A stretch of DNA of 34,518 nucleotides from IMG/VR virus record IMGVR_UViG_3300021406_000030, positions 1 through 34,518 of that record. The stretch is one strand, 5' to 3'. The notes under the pieces are model-generated. The model did no database searches. It was not told the origin of the DNA and saw nothing but the letters and a program-made list of their open reading frames with translations. How positions within the stretch are numbered: the stretch's first letter is position 1; each line of letters begins with the position of its first letter. This stretch comes from a virus. Positions 1-9,100 of the stretch are shown here, one piece after another. The translations under genes were made by a program, and so were the position numbers.

Positions 1-256
1 CAACAATTGATACCGCTTTGCCCGCTCCCTGCACTCCACCCGGAGCAGGATCAGTCACACTGCCGGGAACCGGTGACTGTTTCAATAAAGTCAACACAGG
101 GACAATTGCCCCACAGAATGCAACCTTCGCCACGTTGATCAATCCCTGATGGCTGAAGTTGAATGTTTCCGGCATGAAGCCAGCGCTGAGAAGAGCAGTA
201 GATGCTCCTCCAATTGCGGCGGCAGCTAGTGAATGGAGCCAAGCTTTCAAATTCAT
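1..256 (-). CDS. Holin-like small membrane protein (3' end cut by window edge)
   Basis: Eighty-five codons are visible from an ATG at 256, preceded by a clear AAGGAGAG ribosome site; the reading frame is still open at position 1. Two hydrophobic stretches can be seen, roughly residues 5-27 and 39-58, separated by a short polar loop containing FNFSHQG, followed by a Pro/Gly-rich tail starting near KQSPVPGS. Two membrane spans and a position after the fibre genes fit a phage holin or a lysis-associated membrane protein. The lysis enzyme itself is not in the window and would be expected further left. The holin role is inferred from topology and context; it could be another small phage membrane protein. 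Confidence 0.6.
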   Translation of the reverse strand, partial: MNLKAWLHSLAAAAIGGASTALLSAGFMPETFNFSHQGLINVAKVAFCGAIVPVLTLLKQSPVPGSVTDPAPGGVQGAGKAVSIV

Positions 257-270
257 CGTCTCTCTCCTTA

Positions 271-375
271 TTAATCGAACGGACCTTCTGTTTTTGATGT
301 CTCGATAATCAGCCACATGAACCCTGCGACCATCGCCAAAGCAAGAACTGCGAGACCTACAACTTGCCAGAACAT
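271..375 (-). CDS. Tiny single-span membrane protein, 34 aa
   Basis: Starts at ATG 375 behind a GAGG ribosome site and ends at TAA 271, 14 nt before the next gene's start. The product is almost entirely one hydrophobic segment (about residues 3-24) followed by a short acidic/polar tail (ETSKTEGPFD). It is tightly packed between two other small genes, which supports translation although it is too short for most gene finders. Its place beside the holin-like gene suggests a lysis accessory or inner-membrane peptide; no family is recognised. Confidence 0.6.
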   Translation of the reverse strand: MFWQVVGLAVLALAMVAGFMWLIIETSKTEGPFD

Positions 376-382
376 AGCGTCC

Positions 383-607
383 TCAATTAGATTCGTCCGC
401 AATTGGTGGATCAAAAAGGGTTCCGCAACCACTCAAATCAGGACATCCGCGTTGCCAATACCAATCACGCGGCCCGATGTACAGCGCTACTCCATCTGGA
501 CGAATATCAATCCGAATCGACACAGGACTGTCCAGTTTCAGGACTGGCAAAATCCCGTCTTCCACTGCGTAGTGCTCACCAATTTCGTTTTCCAATTCAC
601 CCGGCAT
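383..607 (-). CDS. Small hypothetical protein, 74 aa
   Basis: ATG at 607 with an AGGGG-type ribosome site about 10 nt upstream; the stop at 383 lies 7 nt before the next start at 375. The protein is acidic and predicted mostly beta, with a hydrophobic strand pattern around residues 18-45 (VLKLDSPVSIRIDI, VALYIG) and two cysteines near the C-terminus (CPDLSGC). No signal peptide or membrane segment is visible. No family recognised; it is judged real from its packing in the operon. Confidence 0.6.
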   Translation of the reverse strand: MPGELENEIGEHYAVEDGILPVLKLDSPVSIRIDIRPDGVALYIGPRDWYWQRGCPDLSGCGTLFDPPIADESN

Positions 608-654
608 ATTGGTCTGCCCCTGAAATTAAATAAATTACCGCCATCATACCCTTT

Positions 655-864
655 TTACTGATCCTTGGTGCTCTCTTTTTCGTCTCTCATCCCCTCAGCA
701 TGGCTCGCTTGGCGGGTAAGCTCCAACAATTCAGACATCCTTCCATTGATCTCAATTTTTACTTGATCAATTTTTGCGTGACTTCTGACTCCCACGATAG
801 CGGCGACTACAGCCGCCATCGCACTGATACTTGTGGTTATGATTTGTATGGCCCCAGCGGTCAT
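655..864 (-). CDS. Small membrane-anchored coiled-coil protein, 69 aa
   Basis: One hydrophobic segment (about residues 4-25) is followed by a charged amphipathic helix containing INGRMSELLELTRQASHAEG. The start at 864 overlaps the stop of the upstream gene in an ATGA arrangement, so translation is probably coupled. An N-terminal anchor plus an exposed helical tail is common in phage lysis regions, in holin or spanin-like accessory proteins, but no catalytic or lipobox motif is present. The function is an inference from topology only. Confidence 0.65.
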   Translation of the reverse strand: MTAGAIQIITTSISAMAAVVAAIVGVRSHAKIDQVKIEINGRMSELLELTRQASHAEGMRDEKESTKDQ

Positions 865-1106
865 AGGGCTCCCGAATGACCGTTGGTGTCTCTATATCTC
901 TTGAGTGGCCCGTCATCTCCTGAAGGTGTATCAGGTATCACGCGCTCCCACACGTGCTCAATGTGCTCGCCTTGAATTTTGCACACCCAGAAATTCCCGT
1001 CATCGTCTGTGCCATACTGCCACAGTGGATTGCGCTTAATCGCTGACGTTGGGGGACATGCAGGTTGTCCGTTCCCGCCGCATGGTGTAACAATTGGACC
1101 CGGCAT
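861..1106 (-). CDS. Small hypothetical protein with N-terminal cysteines, 81 aa
   Basis: ATG at 1106 follows a GAGGAGAA ribosome site. The N-terminus is Pro/Gly/Cys-rich (CGG then CPP, residues 9-18) and the middle holds an aromatic strand region (LWQYGTDDDGNFWVCKI) typical of a compact beta fold. No membrane segment. It is coupled by ATGA overlap to the downstream membrane protein gene. No family recognised. Confidence 0.6.
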   Translation of the reverse strand: MPGPIVTPCGGNGQPACPPTSAIKRNPLWQYGTDDDGNFWVCKIQGEHIEHVWERVIPDTPSGDDGPLKRYRDTNGHSGAL

Positions 1107-1116
1107 AGTTTTCTCC

Positions 1117-1659
1117 TCACTGCTTAGCGGTTAAGGTTGGATCGTTAGAATGAGCAAACGAGGGATCTCCATCACCCGAAGCTGAGTTTTTGATTTGCTC
1201 CATCGCGTGTGGATGCGCTTGAAGATAATCATCAATCAGTATTTTGATCACTGGCGTAGCCTTGGCTGCTCCCCAACTGAGAAGGGCTAACAGACCAGTA
1301 CCGATTGGCCCACCAATCTTCCATACAAGACCCCAGTACATCTTGCGTCTCTGCTTGTCTTCGTCTTCTCTTTTTTCTCGAAACTCACGTGCTAACCGAA
1401 GTTCGATGATGAACGCGTCAACTGCGGCTTTATGGTCCGTAAGTTTAGATACTTCATCAAGCATCTCGCTATAGCGGCGGTCATCTTCCTTAATACGAGT
1501 TTGAAAGAATCCCGGTGGACGACCGCTTCCATTTGACCAGAACGCAAGTTGCCATTCGTGCAGTTTTTTGAGAACCTCCTGCACTGGCCCCATTTGTCGG
1601 GAGACCTCAGCCATAATTAACCTCTTTATTTCTACTTCACTATGCTTATCGCTTGGCAT
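1117..1659 (-). CDS. Coiled-coil membrane protein, 180 aa
   Basis: Residues 1-105 are highly charged and helical (long runs of E, K, R with heptad-like leucines), followed by one hydrophobic segment at about 109-130 (WGLVWKIGGPIGTGLLALLSWG) and a soluble C-terminal tail. The start at 1659 follows AAGGGG. An N-terminal cytoplasmic coiled coil with a central anchor is seen in phage lysis-control and virion-associated membrane proteins. It opens the run of small membrane-protein genes leading to the holin-like gene. No conserved family is recognised. Confidence 0.65.
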   Translation of the reverse strand: MPSDKHSEVEIKRLIMAEVSRQMGPVQEVLKKLHEWQLAFWSNGSGRPPGFFQTRIKEDDRRYSEMLDEVSKLTDHKAAVDAFIIELRLAREFREKREDEDKQRRKMYWGLVWKIGGPIGTGLLALLSWGAAKATPVIKILIDDYLQAHPHAMEQIKNSASGDGDPSFAHSNDPTLTAKQ

Positions 1660-1683
1660 TCCAAGGCCCCTTATTAAAGGATT

Positions 1684-1713
1684 CCCGGCCTACTCTTTTA
1701 GAGGCAAGCCGGG
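1684..1713 (-). promoter_or_regulatory. GC-rich hairpin between secreted-protein gene and downstream gene
   Basis: CCCGGC at 1684-1689 pairs with GCCGGG at 1708-1713, with an inner CTCT/AGAG pairing around a 3-nt loop. On the minus strand it follows the stop of the 1760-2248 gene and precedes the ribosome site of the gene starting at 1659. There is no clean T-run after it, so it is at best a weak terminator, RNA-stability or processing element. Confidence 0.35.
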
Positions 1714-1759
1714 TAAAAAGTGTTACCAGTTCCAAAACTCAAAGATCTTCTCCAGTATC

Positions 1760-2248
1760 TTAATTAGCAGCGACAGAAAGGACTGGTGTACCGGGGGTAC
1801 CACCGGAGACGAGGATGAGTATGGGAAACGTGTTCGACACCGAACCCGGCGCACCTCCGGCAGTGAATGTATCCGTGACCGCGTAGCATACCGTCGTCCC
1901 AGCCGTCTCGCTTGTGTCTGAGTACGTTCCCGTTGCAGAGTTCACCGCCACTGTGCCACTCAGTAGTTTGTAGGCGCTCGTACTGAATGCTGTACATGAA
2001 GTTGTACCAGCGGCCACAGGAAGTGCATATACCTGCCCGAGACATGGACCTGACGCTTCTTGTCCAGAACTATTGGTCGTAATTGTTGCCGCGCATCCCG
2101 GCGCAGTCCATGTCAGCGAAGCTGTGACACTTCCCCCTCCAGATTGCCCTTCGACTACTGCGAGTTTTAGAGCAGGCGCTGGTGTAGCACCCCAAGCACT
2201 TGCCATGGAGGCTAGCGCGATAACAACGAGCGTTGCAATCTTTTTCAT
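1760..2248 (-). CDS. Secreted Fn3-like domain protein, 162 aa
   Basis: A Sec signal peptide occupies residues 1-20 (MKKIATLVVIALASMASA, then WGA). The mature part resembles a fibronectin type III fold: a VTASLTWTAP first strand, a central tyrosine/cysteine region, then GTYSDTSETAGTTVCYAVT and a terminal SNTFPI strand, the order seen in bacterial Fn3 repeats. Several cysteines (CAAT, GPCLG, TSCTA, TVCYA) could form disulfides, consistent with export. It is the last member of the exported fibre cassette and lies 9 nt downstream of the 2258-5338 gene. It may be a fibre accessory or adhesin; a virion role is not proven. Confidence 0.75.
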   Translation of the reverse strand: MKKIATLVVIALASMASAWGATPAPALKLAVVEGQSGGGSVTASLTWTAPGCAATITTNSSGQEASGPCLGQVYALPVAAGTTSCTAFSTSAYKLLSGTVAVNSATGTYSDTSETAGTTVCYAVTDTFTAGGAPGSVSNTFPILILVSGGTPGTPVLSVAAN

Positions 2249-2257
2249 GTGTTTCTC

Positions 2258-5200
2258 CTACGGAATAAAGACGCTTAATGATGGTGCTCCCGGAACTAAC
2301 CCCCCACCGACAATCGTCCATGTTCCACCGCTGGTTGATGAACTTGTAAATCCTGCTTGACAGGCGACCACACTGATCGTTGTTGTCACACTGAGAGAAG
2401 AACTACCGCTGTAAGTCGAACTAGAGCAAGTCGCTGCAGGAGTCGTATTTCCCGCAGTTATCGTGTAGTGCATTGTGCATCCCGGTGTTGACGAAGTGAA
2501 GCCAACTGAGAGCGGAAGCGTGTAGGGCGGAACGTTGTAAGTGCCTGAGAAATTTGGTCCGGTCTGGAAAGGAGTAGCACAAGCGGGAGTCGCACCGCCT
2601 GCCGGAAGAATTGCTGTTGCAACCATGACCCAATCGAAAGCTGTAGTGGTGGTCATTGGCGTATTGGTGGCCGTCGCTGTCGTTTGCAGCCAGTATTCAG
2701 GCACAGCGGGCTGGTAGACGAACAACGGATCAAAGATGGTGTAGTTCGCTCCCGCCGTTGCTGTCGTGGTCGTGGTCACGCCGGGAATCGCATAGCCTTC
2801 CACCCATTCATTGTTGCCGGACGGAAGTTGAGGACTTCCGCTTGAGAGCGTACTCGATCCGCTCAGATTTGTGAGTGTCTGTGTAATTGGCCCGGTGTCC
2901 CAGCAAGTCGAAGCCGTTGAGGTGTTGGCAAGTACAAATACATGCAGGTTCGTCCATTCGTTCGATCCGCACGCACCGTTGAGTGTCACGGTTGGCGTCC
3001 CGGCTGCTGCATTGCAGGCGACCCAGATGTACGCCTTTGACGGATTTGCCGAGTCCGCACCCGCGATGACGAGGTTGTACGTGTTCACTCCATCTGTTGG
3101 GGCTCCTAGGCAACTATTGCCATCCGAAGCCAACACTACGACTGTGTCGTGAAGAAACACTTGTCCTGGAGCACAACTTGCGTTCGAGTTGCTCTCGGCG
3201 ATGCAGTGAGAATCGACTGCGATGGCCGACGTGATGTCAATGATGGACTGGCCTGTTGCACTTTGTAAAAATCCTGCAGCGGTAGCAATCGCTTGAATGT
3301 TTGTTGAGGAAGAAATATTCAGGGGAGTGGAATAAACCGCCGAACTCGTGGTCGGCGTCGTGCCATCAACTGTGTAATGAATTGTTGCACCTGCTGTTGC
3401 ATCCGTGATCGTTGCAGTCTGCGCACGGCCATAGTTGCCGCTCTGAGGCGAAATAACTGGAGTAGCTGCTACTGGTGTGCCCCCCGTAAAAGTCGCCGTC
3501 ACAGTACAAGCATTTGCAGGCATCGTTCCGGCATAAGTCGTAGTACCGGAGCCGCCGCAGCCTGTGACGCTGGTCAGGGTTGAGCCTCCGGTTGCCGTCA
3601 CCGAGCACGAGTAAGGCGCGCTTGCCGCGTAGTTGCCTGCGCATCCTGAAATGGTCCCCGTTCCGCTCCCAGAGGTAGCCGTCGTCAGCACGTAGGTCGT
3701 CACGCCGCCTACAAGCGGATGCGGATACGTGTAAGGGGTGTAAATATTCTTCCACACGCCCGGATTGCCCGACTGGATACACACAGAAAGCGTGTTCGTA
3801 TCGGTAGCGAAGTAACCGACGCCGTAAGATTCGCCACCCGGACTTGTGGCATACGGCCCACCCGGTCCTGCTGTACAACTCGTAGGTCGTGCGGAGAGAA
3901 GCCCTGTCCCTGTTCCTGCCGCGCCAGTAAAACTTCCGCTTTGTGCTGTTTGATCGTAATAGTAATCGCGATTGTTTTTGGTCACGAGATCTTGAATGAG
4001 GACATAATTTGCCGTTCCAACACTGTTGTTCCAGAGATAAACCGGCTCAAGATACTGCTGCGGCCATGCGATTGTGCCGGTTGCAGAATTCAACCGATTT
4101 GGGAAGACTTGGTTATTCATCAATTGCTGAGTCTGCCCGCGACCCAAACCATCGAGACATGGATAGCCTGTTGTAATTGTCGGCTGGTTTCCGTCCCATG
4201 CTGAACCTACGCCGTTAGGATTTCCTGTACTGGGATTTGTAACAGTGGTCCCGCAATATCCCCATCCGTTTGGAGGGTTGACTTCCGCCGCACTATCACC
4301 GCCATTTCTATCGGTAGCCGCTTCCCAAAATTGATAATAAGCAGCGTTCGCCAGCGTATTGCCCCAGACCATTGCAGGCCCGGCCTTCGATCCTGAAGCG
4401 CCTGAGCCGGTCTGCGACCCTCCCGGCCCGGTGATGTAGTTGTGGTACGCCTCGTAGCCTCGACAGCCTCGCCACGGCCCTCCAGACGACTTGGTGCCGT
4501 GCGTCTGGATGGGGATGTATTCATCGTTCATAGTGTTATAACGAGAGACGTAAAAGCCTGCACGGTAGCAGTCATTCGAAGCGCCGCCGTTGTAGACGTT
4601 GTTCTCGAAATAGATGGCTTGCGACGATCCCCATTGGGTTGGATTGTTGTAGGTGCCGTCACCCAGGGAGCCGGAAGTGTCCCCGATGTCGTTGAAGGCT
4701 CCCCAAGCATTAGTTCCCGGATTCGGACAAGTCGGACTCGGGAAGCCGTTGCAGGTCGATAGATCCCAGAGGTTGTGGTCGGCTACGCCGGTCGTGTTTC
4801 CGTAATTGATAACCCACGTTCCGCCCACGCCGCTTCCCGTGGTCGAGTTGACGTGGTTGTGGTCCCAGCGAATCTGCCCGTTCCCGCCGATGCCTATAAT
4901 CGGTTCCTGCCCGATGGTGACCGAGCCTTCTTCCCATGTGATCCCGGTTATGCGCAGAAGCGAAGTCGCAGAAGAATTGGTCGTCAGGTTCAGCATCGGC
5001 CCGAAGGTCGCGTAGTTCATTTCGATGATCGTGTTGTCGGCGGCTGCACAGGCGTAGCTCGATTGGCCCCCCGTGCCAGTGCAGGTCACCGTCGTGTTGC
5101 CTTGGATGATCAGGGTCGTCACTGCCGAGGGAACCGCATAACTGATGGTGCTTGTCCACGAGGCCGTACCCGAGGGGATGTTTACGGTCACTGTAGAGTT

Positions 5201-5338
5201 CGTGTTTCCTGAAGACGGCAACGCAGCGAGGAAGTCAGATTGATTAGGGCTTACTGCCGTACATGTTGCAAGCGTGCAAGATGGCTGCGCGTAGAGAGCA
5301 GGTGAGACGAGGGCAAGGATGAGAATAAGTTTTTTCAT
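2258..5338 (-). CDS. Exported beta-helix fibre/adhesin, 1026 aa
   Basis: Start chosen at ATG 5338, giving a Sec signal peptide (MKKLILILALVSPALYAQ); it shares one base with the upstream TGA (TGATG), so translation is coupled. An in-frame ATG four codons earlier is a possible alternative. Residues about 105-445 look like a right-handed parallel beta-helix (repeated asparagine-rich turns, WDHNHV, FENNVYN, AYHNYITG) ending near TYPHPLVGG. Residues 549-618 resemble an InlB-like B-repeat and 626-702 a chitobiase/hexosaminidase C-terminal domain (TPVISPQSG, ATIHYTVDGTTPT). The C-terminus (about 900-1026) is another beta-sandwich of similar kind. The beta-helix suggests polysaccharide binding or cleavage, as in tailspikes. 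A virion role is inferred; the signal peptide is atypical for a tail fibre. Confidence 0.8.
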   Translation of the reverse strand: MKKLILILALVSPALYAQPSCTLATCTAVSPNQSDFLAALPSSGNTNSTVTVNIPSGTASWTSTISYAVPSAVTTLIIQGNTTVTCTGTGGQSSYACAAADNTIIEMNYATFGPMLNLTTNSSATSLLRITGITWEEGSVTIGQEPIIGIGGNGQIRWDHNHVNSTTGSGVGGTWVINYGNTTGVADHNLWDLSTCNGFPSPTCPNPGTNAWGAFNDIGDTSGSLGDGTYNNPTQWGSSQAIYFENNVYNGGASNDCYRAGFYVSRYNTMNDEYIPIQTHGTKSSGGPWRGCRGYEAYHNYITGPGGSQTGSGASGSKAGPAMVWGNTLANAAYYQFWEAATDRNGGDSAAEVNPPNGWGYCGTTVTNPSTGNPNGVGSAWDGNQPTITTGYPCLDGLGRGQTQQLMNNQVFPNRLNSATGTIAWPQQYLEPVYLWNNSVGTANYVLIQDLVTKNNRDYYYDQTAQSGSFTGAAGTGTGLLSARPTSCTAGPGGPYATSPGGESYGVGYFATDTNTLSVCIQSGNPGVWKNIYTPYTYPHPLVGGVTTYVLTTATSGSGTGTISGCAGNYAASAPYSCSVTATGGSTLTSVTGCGGSGTTTYAGTMPANACTVTATFTGGTPVAATPVISPQSGNYGRAQTATITDATAGATIHYTVDGTTPTTSSAVYSTPLNISSSTNIQAIATAAGFLQSATGQSIIDITSAIAVDSHCIAESNSNASCAPGQVFLHDTVVVLASDGNSCLGAPTDGVNTYNLVIAGADSANPSKAYIWVACNAAAGTPTVTLNGACGSNEWTNLHVFVLANTSTASTCWDTGPITQTLTNLSGSSTLSSGSPQLPSGNNEWVEGYAIPGVTTTTTATAGANYTIFDPLFVYQPAVPEYWLQTTATATNTPMTTTTAFDWVMVATAILPAGGATPACATPFQTGPNFSGTYNVPPYTLPLSVGFTSSTPGCTMHYTITAGNTTPAATCSSSTYSGSSSLSVTTTISVVACQAGFTSSSTSGGTWTIVGGGLVPGAPSLSVFIP

Positions 5339-5436
5339 CAGAATGTGCATGGACTTGCTACGTTTGTCGTGCCGTTGACGTTGAGATTGATTCCGCCCGT
5401 GGTTGCGACTTCGGGCGAGGTCTGGTTGATCGGCCA
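5313..5436 (-). repeat. Fibre-module direct repeat, copy 1
   Basis: This 124-bp block matches 10261-10384 at about 93% with no gaps; 5371-5436 is identical to 10319-10384. It spans the 3' end of a LamG gene, the TGATG junction and the signal-peptide codons of the following beta-helix gene. A second matching block (around 5971-5997 and 10919-10945) lies at the same 4948-nt offset, marking a duplicated module. Confidence 0.9.
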
Positions 5437-6111
5437 ATAGTATGGCATACTCCCACCGGGTATCTGAGGGCGGCCACACGCAGCAAAAACAGATGCATCA
5501 GTGGACGTTGGCGTTCCATTTAAGATGGCCATCTCCGACATTCGCCCAGCGCCAAAGAGAGATGAACCCGCTCTTGACATGACATAGAGTGTCTGGCTGG
5601 TGAAAAAACCTCCTGCTGTTCCGGTCGCCTGTACTGTCGCTGTCACCGATGATCCATCCACATACGCCGCGCACGAATTTGAACTGATGTTCCAGAAAAG
5701 CAGGTAACTATGCCAAGCCGCAGCAGATGGTTGAGCGATGGTGCAAATCAGGAATCCCGAAGTCTCTCTTACGGCATATTGAATGTTCCCGCTATACGCA
5801 GAACTATTCATATCCACAATGAACGCACCGGGATTGGAATTGGAATTCGTGGAACTCTCAAATGCCAGCAGGTCGTTGGTTCCCCATGCATTCCAGTAAG
5901 CGCGGAACTCAAGGGCAATCGTGCTTGTAGTTAATCCCGTCAGAGAGAGCGATGAAGCCGAAACCAGATAATCGCTTGTTCCGTTAAACTGACGAGCATG
6001 ATTGGTGGTTCCTGATGATGAAGTCGCTATCGCACCAGTAATAGATGGACCGGGGTTCTGAGCGACACAACAAGTAGCCGTCATCAAAACGATTAGTAGA
6101 GCAATTTTCAT
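5338..6111 (-). CDS. Exported LamG/concanavalin-like domain protein, 257 aa
   Basis: Start chosen at ATG 6111, which shares one base with the upstream TGA and begins a Sec signal peptide (MKIALLIVLMTATCCVAQ). The body is a LamG/Laminin_G_3-type jelly roll: [11 protein letters not shown] near the start, ALEFRAYWNAWG, a WHSYLLFWN strand, AAYVDG, and a YVMSRAG...GRMSEMAI closing strand. This family binds carbohydrates. The C-terminal 30 or so residues ([14 protein letters not shown] onwards) are nearly identical to those of the paralogue at 10286-11053. It immediately precedes the 1026-aa beta-helix gene, and the pair forms one of two duplicated modules. Probable receptor- or glycan-binding fibre partner. 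Confidence 0.8.
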   Translation of the reverse strand: MKIALLIVLMTATCCVAQNPGPSITGAIATSSSGTTNHARQFNGTSDYLVSASSLSLTGLTTSTIALEFRAYWNAWGTNDLLAFESSTNSNSNPGAFIVDMNSSAYSGNIQYAVRETSGFLICTIAQPSAAAWHSYLLFWNISSNSCAAYVDGSSVTATVQATGTAGGFFTSQTLYVMSRAGSSLFGAGRMSEMAILNGTPTSTDASVFAACGRPQIPGGSMPYYWPINQTSPEVATTGGINLNVNGTTNVASPCTF

Positions 6112-9100
6112 CAATCCTCCACCACAAACGTGTCCCCTGAATAAGTAATTGAACTTGCCGTCTGATTGCACAGTTTCCAGCTAACCGTGTTCGCTGCCGA
6201 AGGCCACGCTTGAAATACCATACCTGCCGAGCTTCCCCATCCAGTCAGGGATGTCTGATCAACTGAATATCCCACCTTCAGCATCGAACTTGTATTAACT
6301 CCGGGAATCGTTATCGTTGTTGCGCTTGAGCAAGAATTTGCCCCCTGTGTTCCGGAACTGACAGATACGGATACAGGAGGATAGTTGCCTGACGAATTCG
6401 CCGCCACTGACCCAGTTTCAACGATGTCATTTGAGGCAAGAGTGTTTCCTTTGATCAGACAAGAGTTCCCCGATGAAGTGCCGTCGCATTCAATATCAAT
6501 TGGAAAGGGATCAACACCAATCATCTTGTTGTTGACGATACGAGTCTGAGTTAGCACAGAGTCAGCAGTAATCGCATAGATGGCTCTTGTGCCTCCTGAC
6601 TGAGTAGCTGATGACTCAACCGTGTTTCCTGAAATGTCTGCAAAACCATTGCTATTGGTGTTATGCGCAAAATCAAAAGCCTCAATTGCAAACGAAGTAG
6701 ATGCTGAAAAATGAAAATCGTTGTCCGTCCAGAGAAGCTGATTACTGTTGGCCGGAGAGACCGCCGTGCTGGTTGAAAGCGTTGCGTTAAAGAAATGATT
6801 ATGGTGGACAATGAATTGCTCCATCCCGTTCACTTCACTCGCGCACACACCCGAGGTGCAATCGAACGTATTGTCGTCGAGCGTAACAATCACATTGTTT
6901 GCTGTAGAAGCCGAAGCGTTCAGGCGAAACGGCTTGTCGGCTGAGGTGGTGTAGATGTGGTTATGGTGGAAAGTTACCCGCGTCGAATCGTAGAACGTCG
7001 CCAGATCGCCGTTAGGGAATCCCGGACCTTGGAGTTTATTATCGTGAATATCAGCGTCCCATGTTCCCTCCACGTCATAGCCGGTGTCGCCGCTTGACCC
7101 TCCGCCTGTACATTGATTGCTTCCGAAATCTATGTATTGTCCCATCGATCCCCACATACAGGAGCGTCCACTCGTCACAGAGACAATGTTGTTCTCGACT
7201 GAAATCTGCTGTGTCTTGCGGGTGTTTGTGAGAGTGTTATCTGTGTTAGAATCGCCACCCCAATACCACATTCCATAGTAAGGACTCTGGAAGTTGTTTC
7301 CTGCTACTATCGCGTTGTAGGTATAGACCAGATTGACCCCCGAACCAAGACCGGGAGCACCAGTGTTGTCGATAGTGTTGTTATCGACAGCGACGTTGTA
7401 AGTTGAATTTCCAGTCGTGGCAGCCGAATATGAGCAACTGCTTACTCCAAGAGAGCAATTCGTGTAGAGCAACTGCATGTTTGTGAGAGTATTGTGTAGT
7501 ACTTTGATGTCATTGCCGCCGTAGACAACAAGCATGGCGTAGAGCGCATAAACAGGATTTGATCCTGCGGAAGTAGAGTTTCCGATTACACGACAATCAC
7601 GAATCGTGACATGCGCTATCGAAGTTCCTTGAATCCATATGCCGTCAGGCTGTCCAGATCCACTATAAGTCGTGTTAATCGTTTGCGGCGCGGGGCATGA
7701 AATAGTCTGGCCAGAACTCGACGTAGGTAAGGTCATCGTAGCCGCCCAAGTGATCGCCGTCGCTAATACAAGGCTGTGATTAGAGGAGAGCGTGGGTGCC
7801 GTTGTTTCCGTGTCGCCGCTCGAAACAATGATCGTGCCGGAATTAGAACCAAGCGTAGTATCTGCTGTGGTAATGAGCGGGCCTACATCGACTCCTGTAC
7901 CTGCGTTGACGTAGATGATGTTGCCGGTACTGCCGCCAGACCCGCAAGGCGCTCCCGCATCTGCAATCTGCCCTGTCGTCCCGCTGAACTGTGCGCAATC
8001 AAGATTGGTGCTTGTGGTCGGGCCTGTCGTGATTCCTGCACCACTTCCCGCCAGAACCTTGCTGCTCGTTACCGTGGTCGCTGTGGCTGCAATAGGAACT
8101 TGGCCTGCGGTCATACCACTCAATCCGCCGCTACCCGCTGGTGTCGTGTATCCGCCAGCTTGATTGAGAAATAGCGAGGACGAGCCAGCGCTGTTCAAGG
8201 TCACGCCGTTCACGCTCAACCCTGCAACAGCGGTAGTCGTACTTCCAGACGCAATCGAAGTCGATCCAAGGGTAATAGGGAATCCGCTCCCTCCACCAGA
8301 TCCACAAGCCGATCCGGTAGCTGTTACCACACCTGAGATTTCCTCAAGACAGGAAGTTCCTGTCATCGCCGAGAGCACAAGAGCATTACTAGCTGATAAG
8401 GTTTGGACCGCGCTCCATGTGTTCGCATGGGCAAGGTTGAGGTCGATTGTGCCGGTGCCTGTGATAGGCGAAGGAGACAGTGTCAAATCTCCAGTCGATG
8501 AGGTCAGCGAAACAGAACCACCACCCCCACTGCCACCCACATATCCGGCGAACAGATACCCGCCCACTCCATCAGCTTGGCAGTAGGAATTGTTCGGCTG
8601 AACCACTCCCGCGCCAGCGCATGGATTTCCAGTAATGGTTGTGGTGTTATCGGAAACCATGAAGACAGGCCATCCGCTCGGCATCTCGTACGTGACTGTA
8701 GGAAGTTGTGAGAACAGAAGCGGAGACAGACTATTGGGCCAGTTGGCAGTTATGCCGAGAGTCTGAAGATTAGCCGTATACGCCAGCGGATATTGAACCA
8801 GAATAGATGTGTTCGCTGGAGGAGGAGCGCCGGTATATTCGATCCATGTTCCCACTAGAGTCGTGTCTATACTGCCAAATGTCCCGAAGACAGATTGATT
8901 CACCTCCGCCTGACAAACCACACTTGCTATGTTGGCGTTGGTTACACTGGGAATCAGTGTCGTCGCTTGCGTCCCTGCCGGACTGCTAGCTACACTTACG
9001 CTTGGAGTGGTAACCCCGCACCGCATTAATATTGCCGCACTACCCGGACCAGTTGAGTTGTAACTAACTCCATAAGCATTGGTAATGACTGCGCCCGCAG

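Noticed and set aside
5339-5479. N-terminal extension of the 2258-5338 gene (and likewise 10287-10616 for the 1391-aa gene)
   Set aside because: The extensions run through the upstream LamG genes in another frame; signal peptides at the internal ATGs and TGATG coupling mark the true starts.
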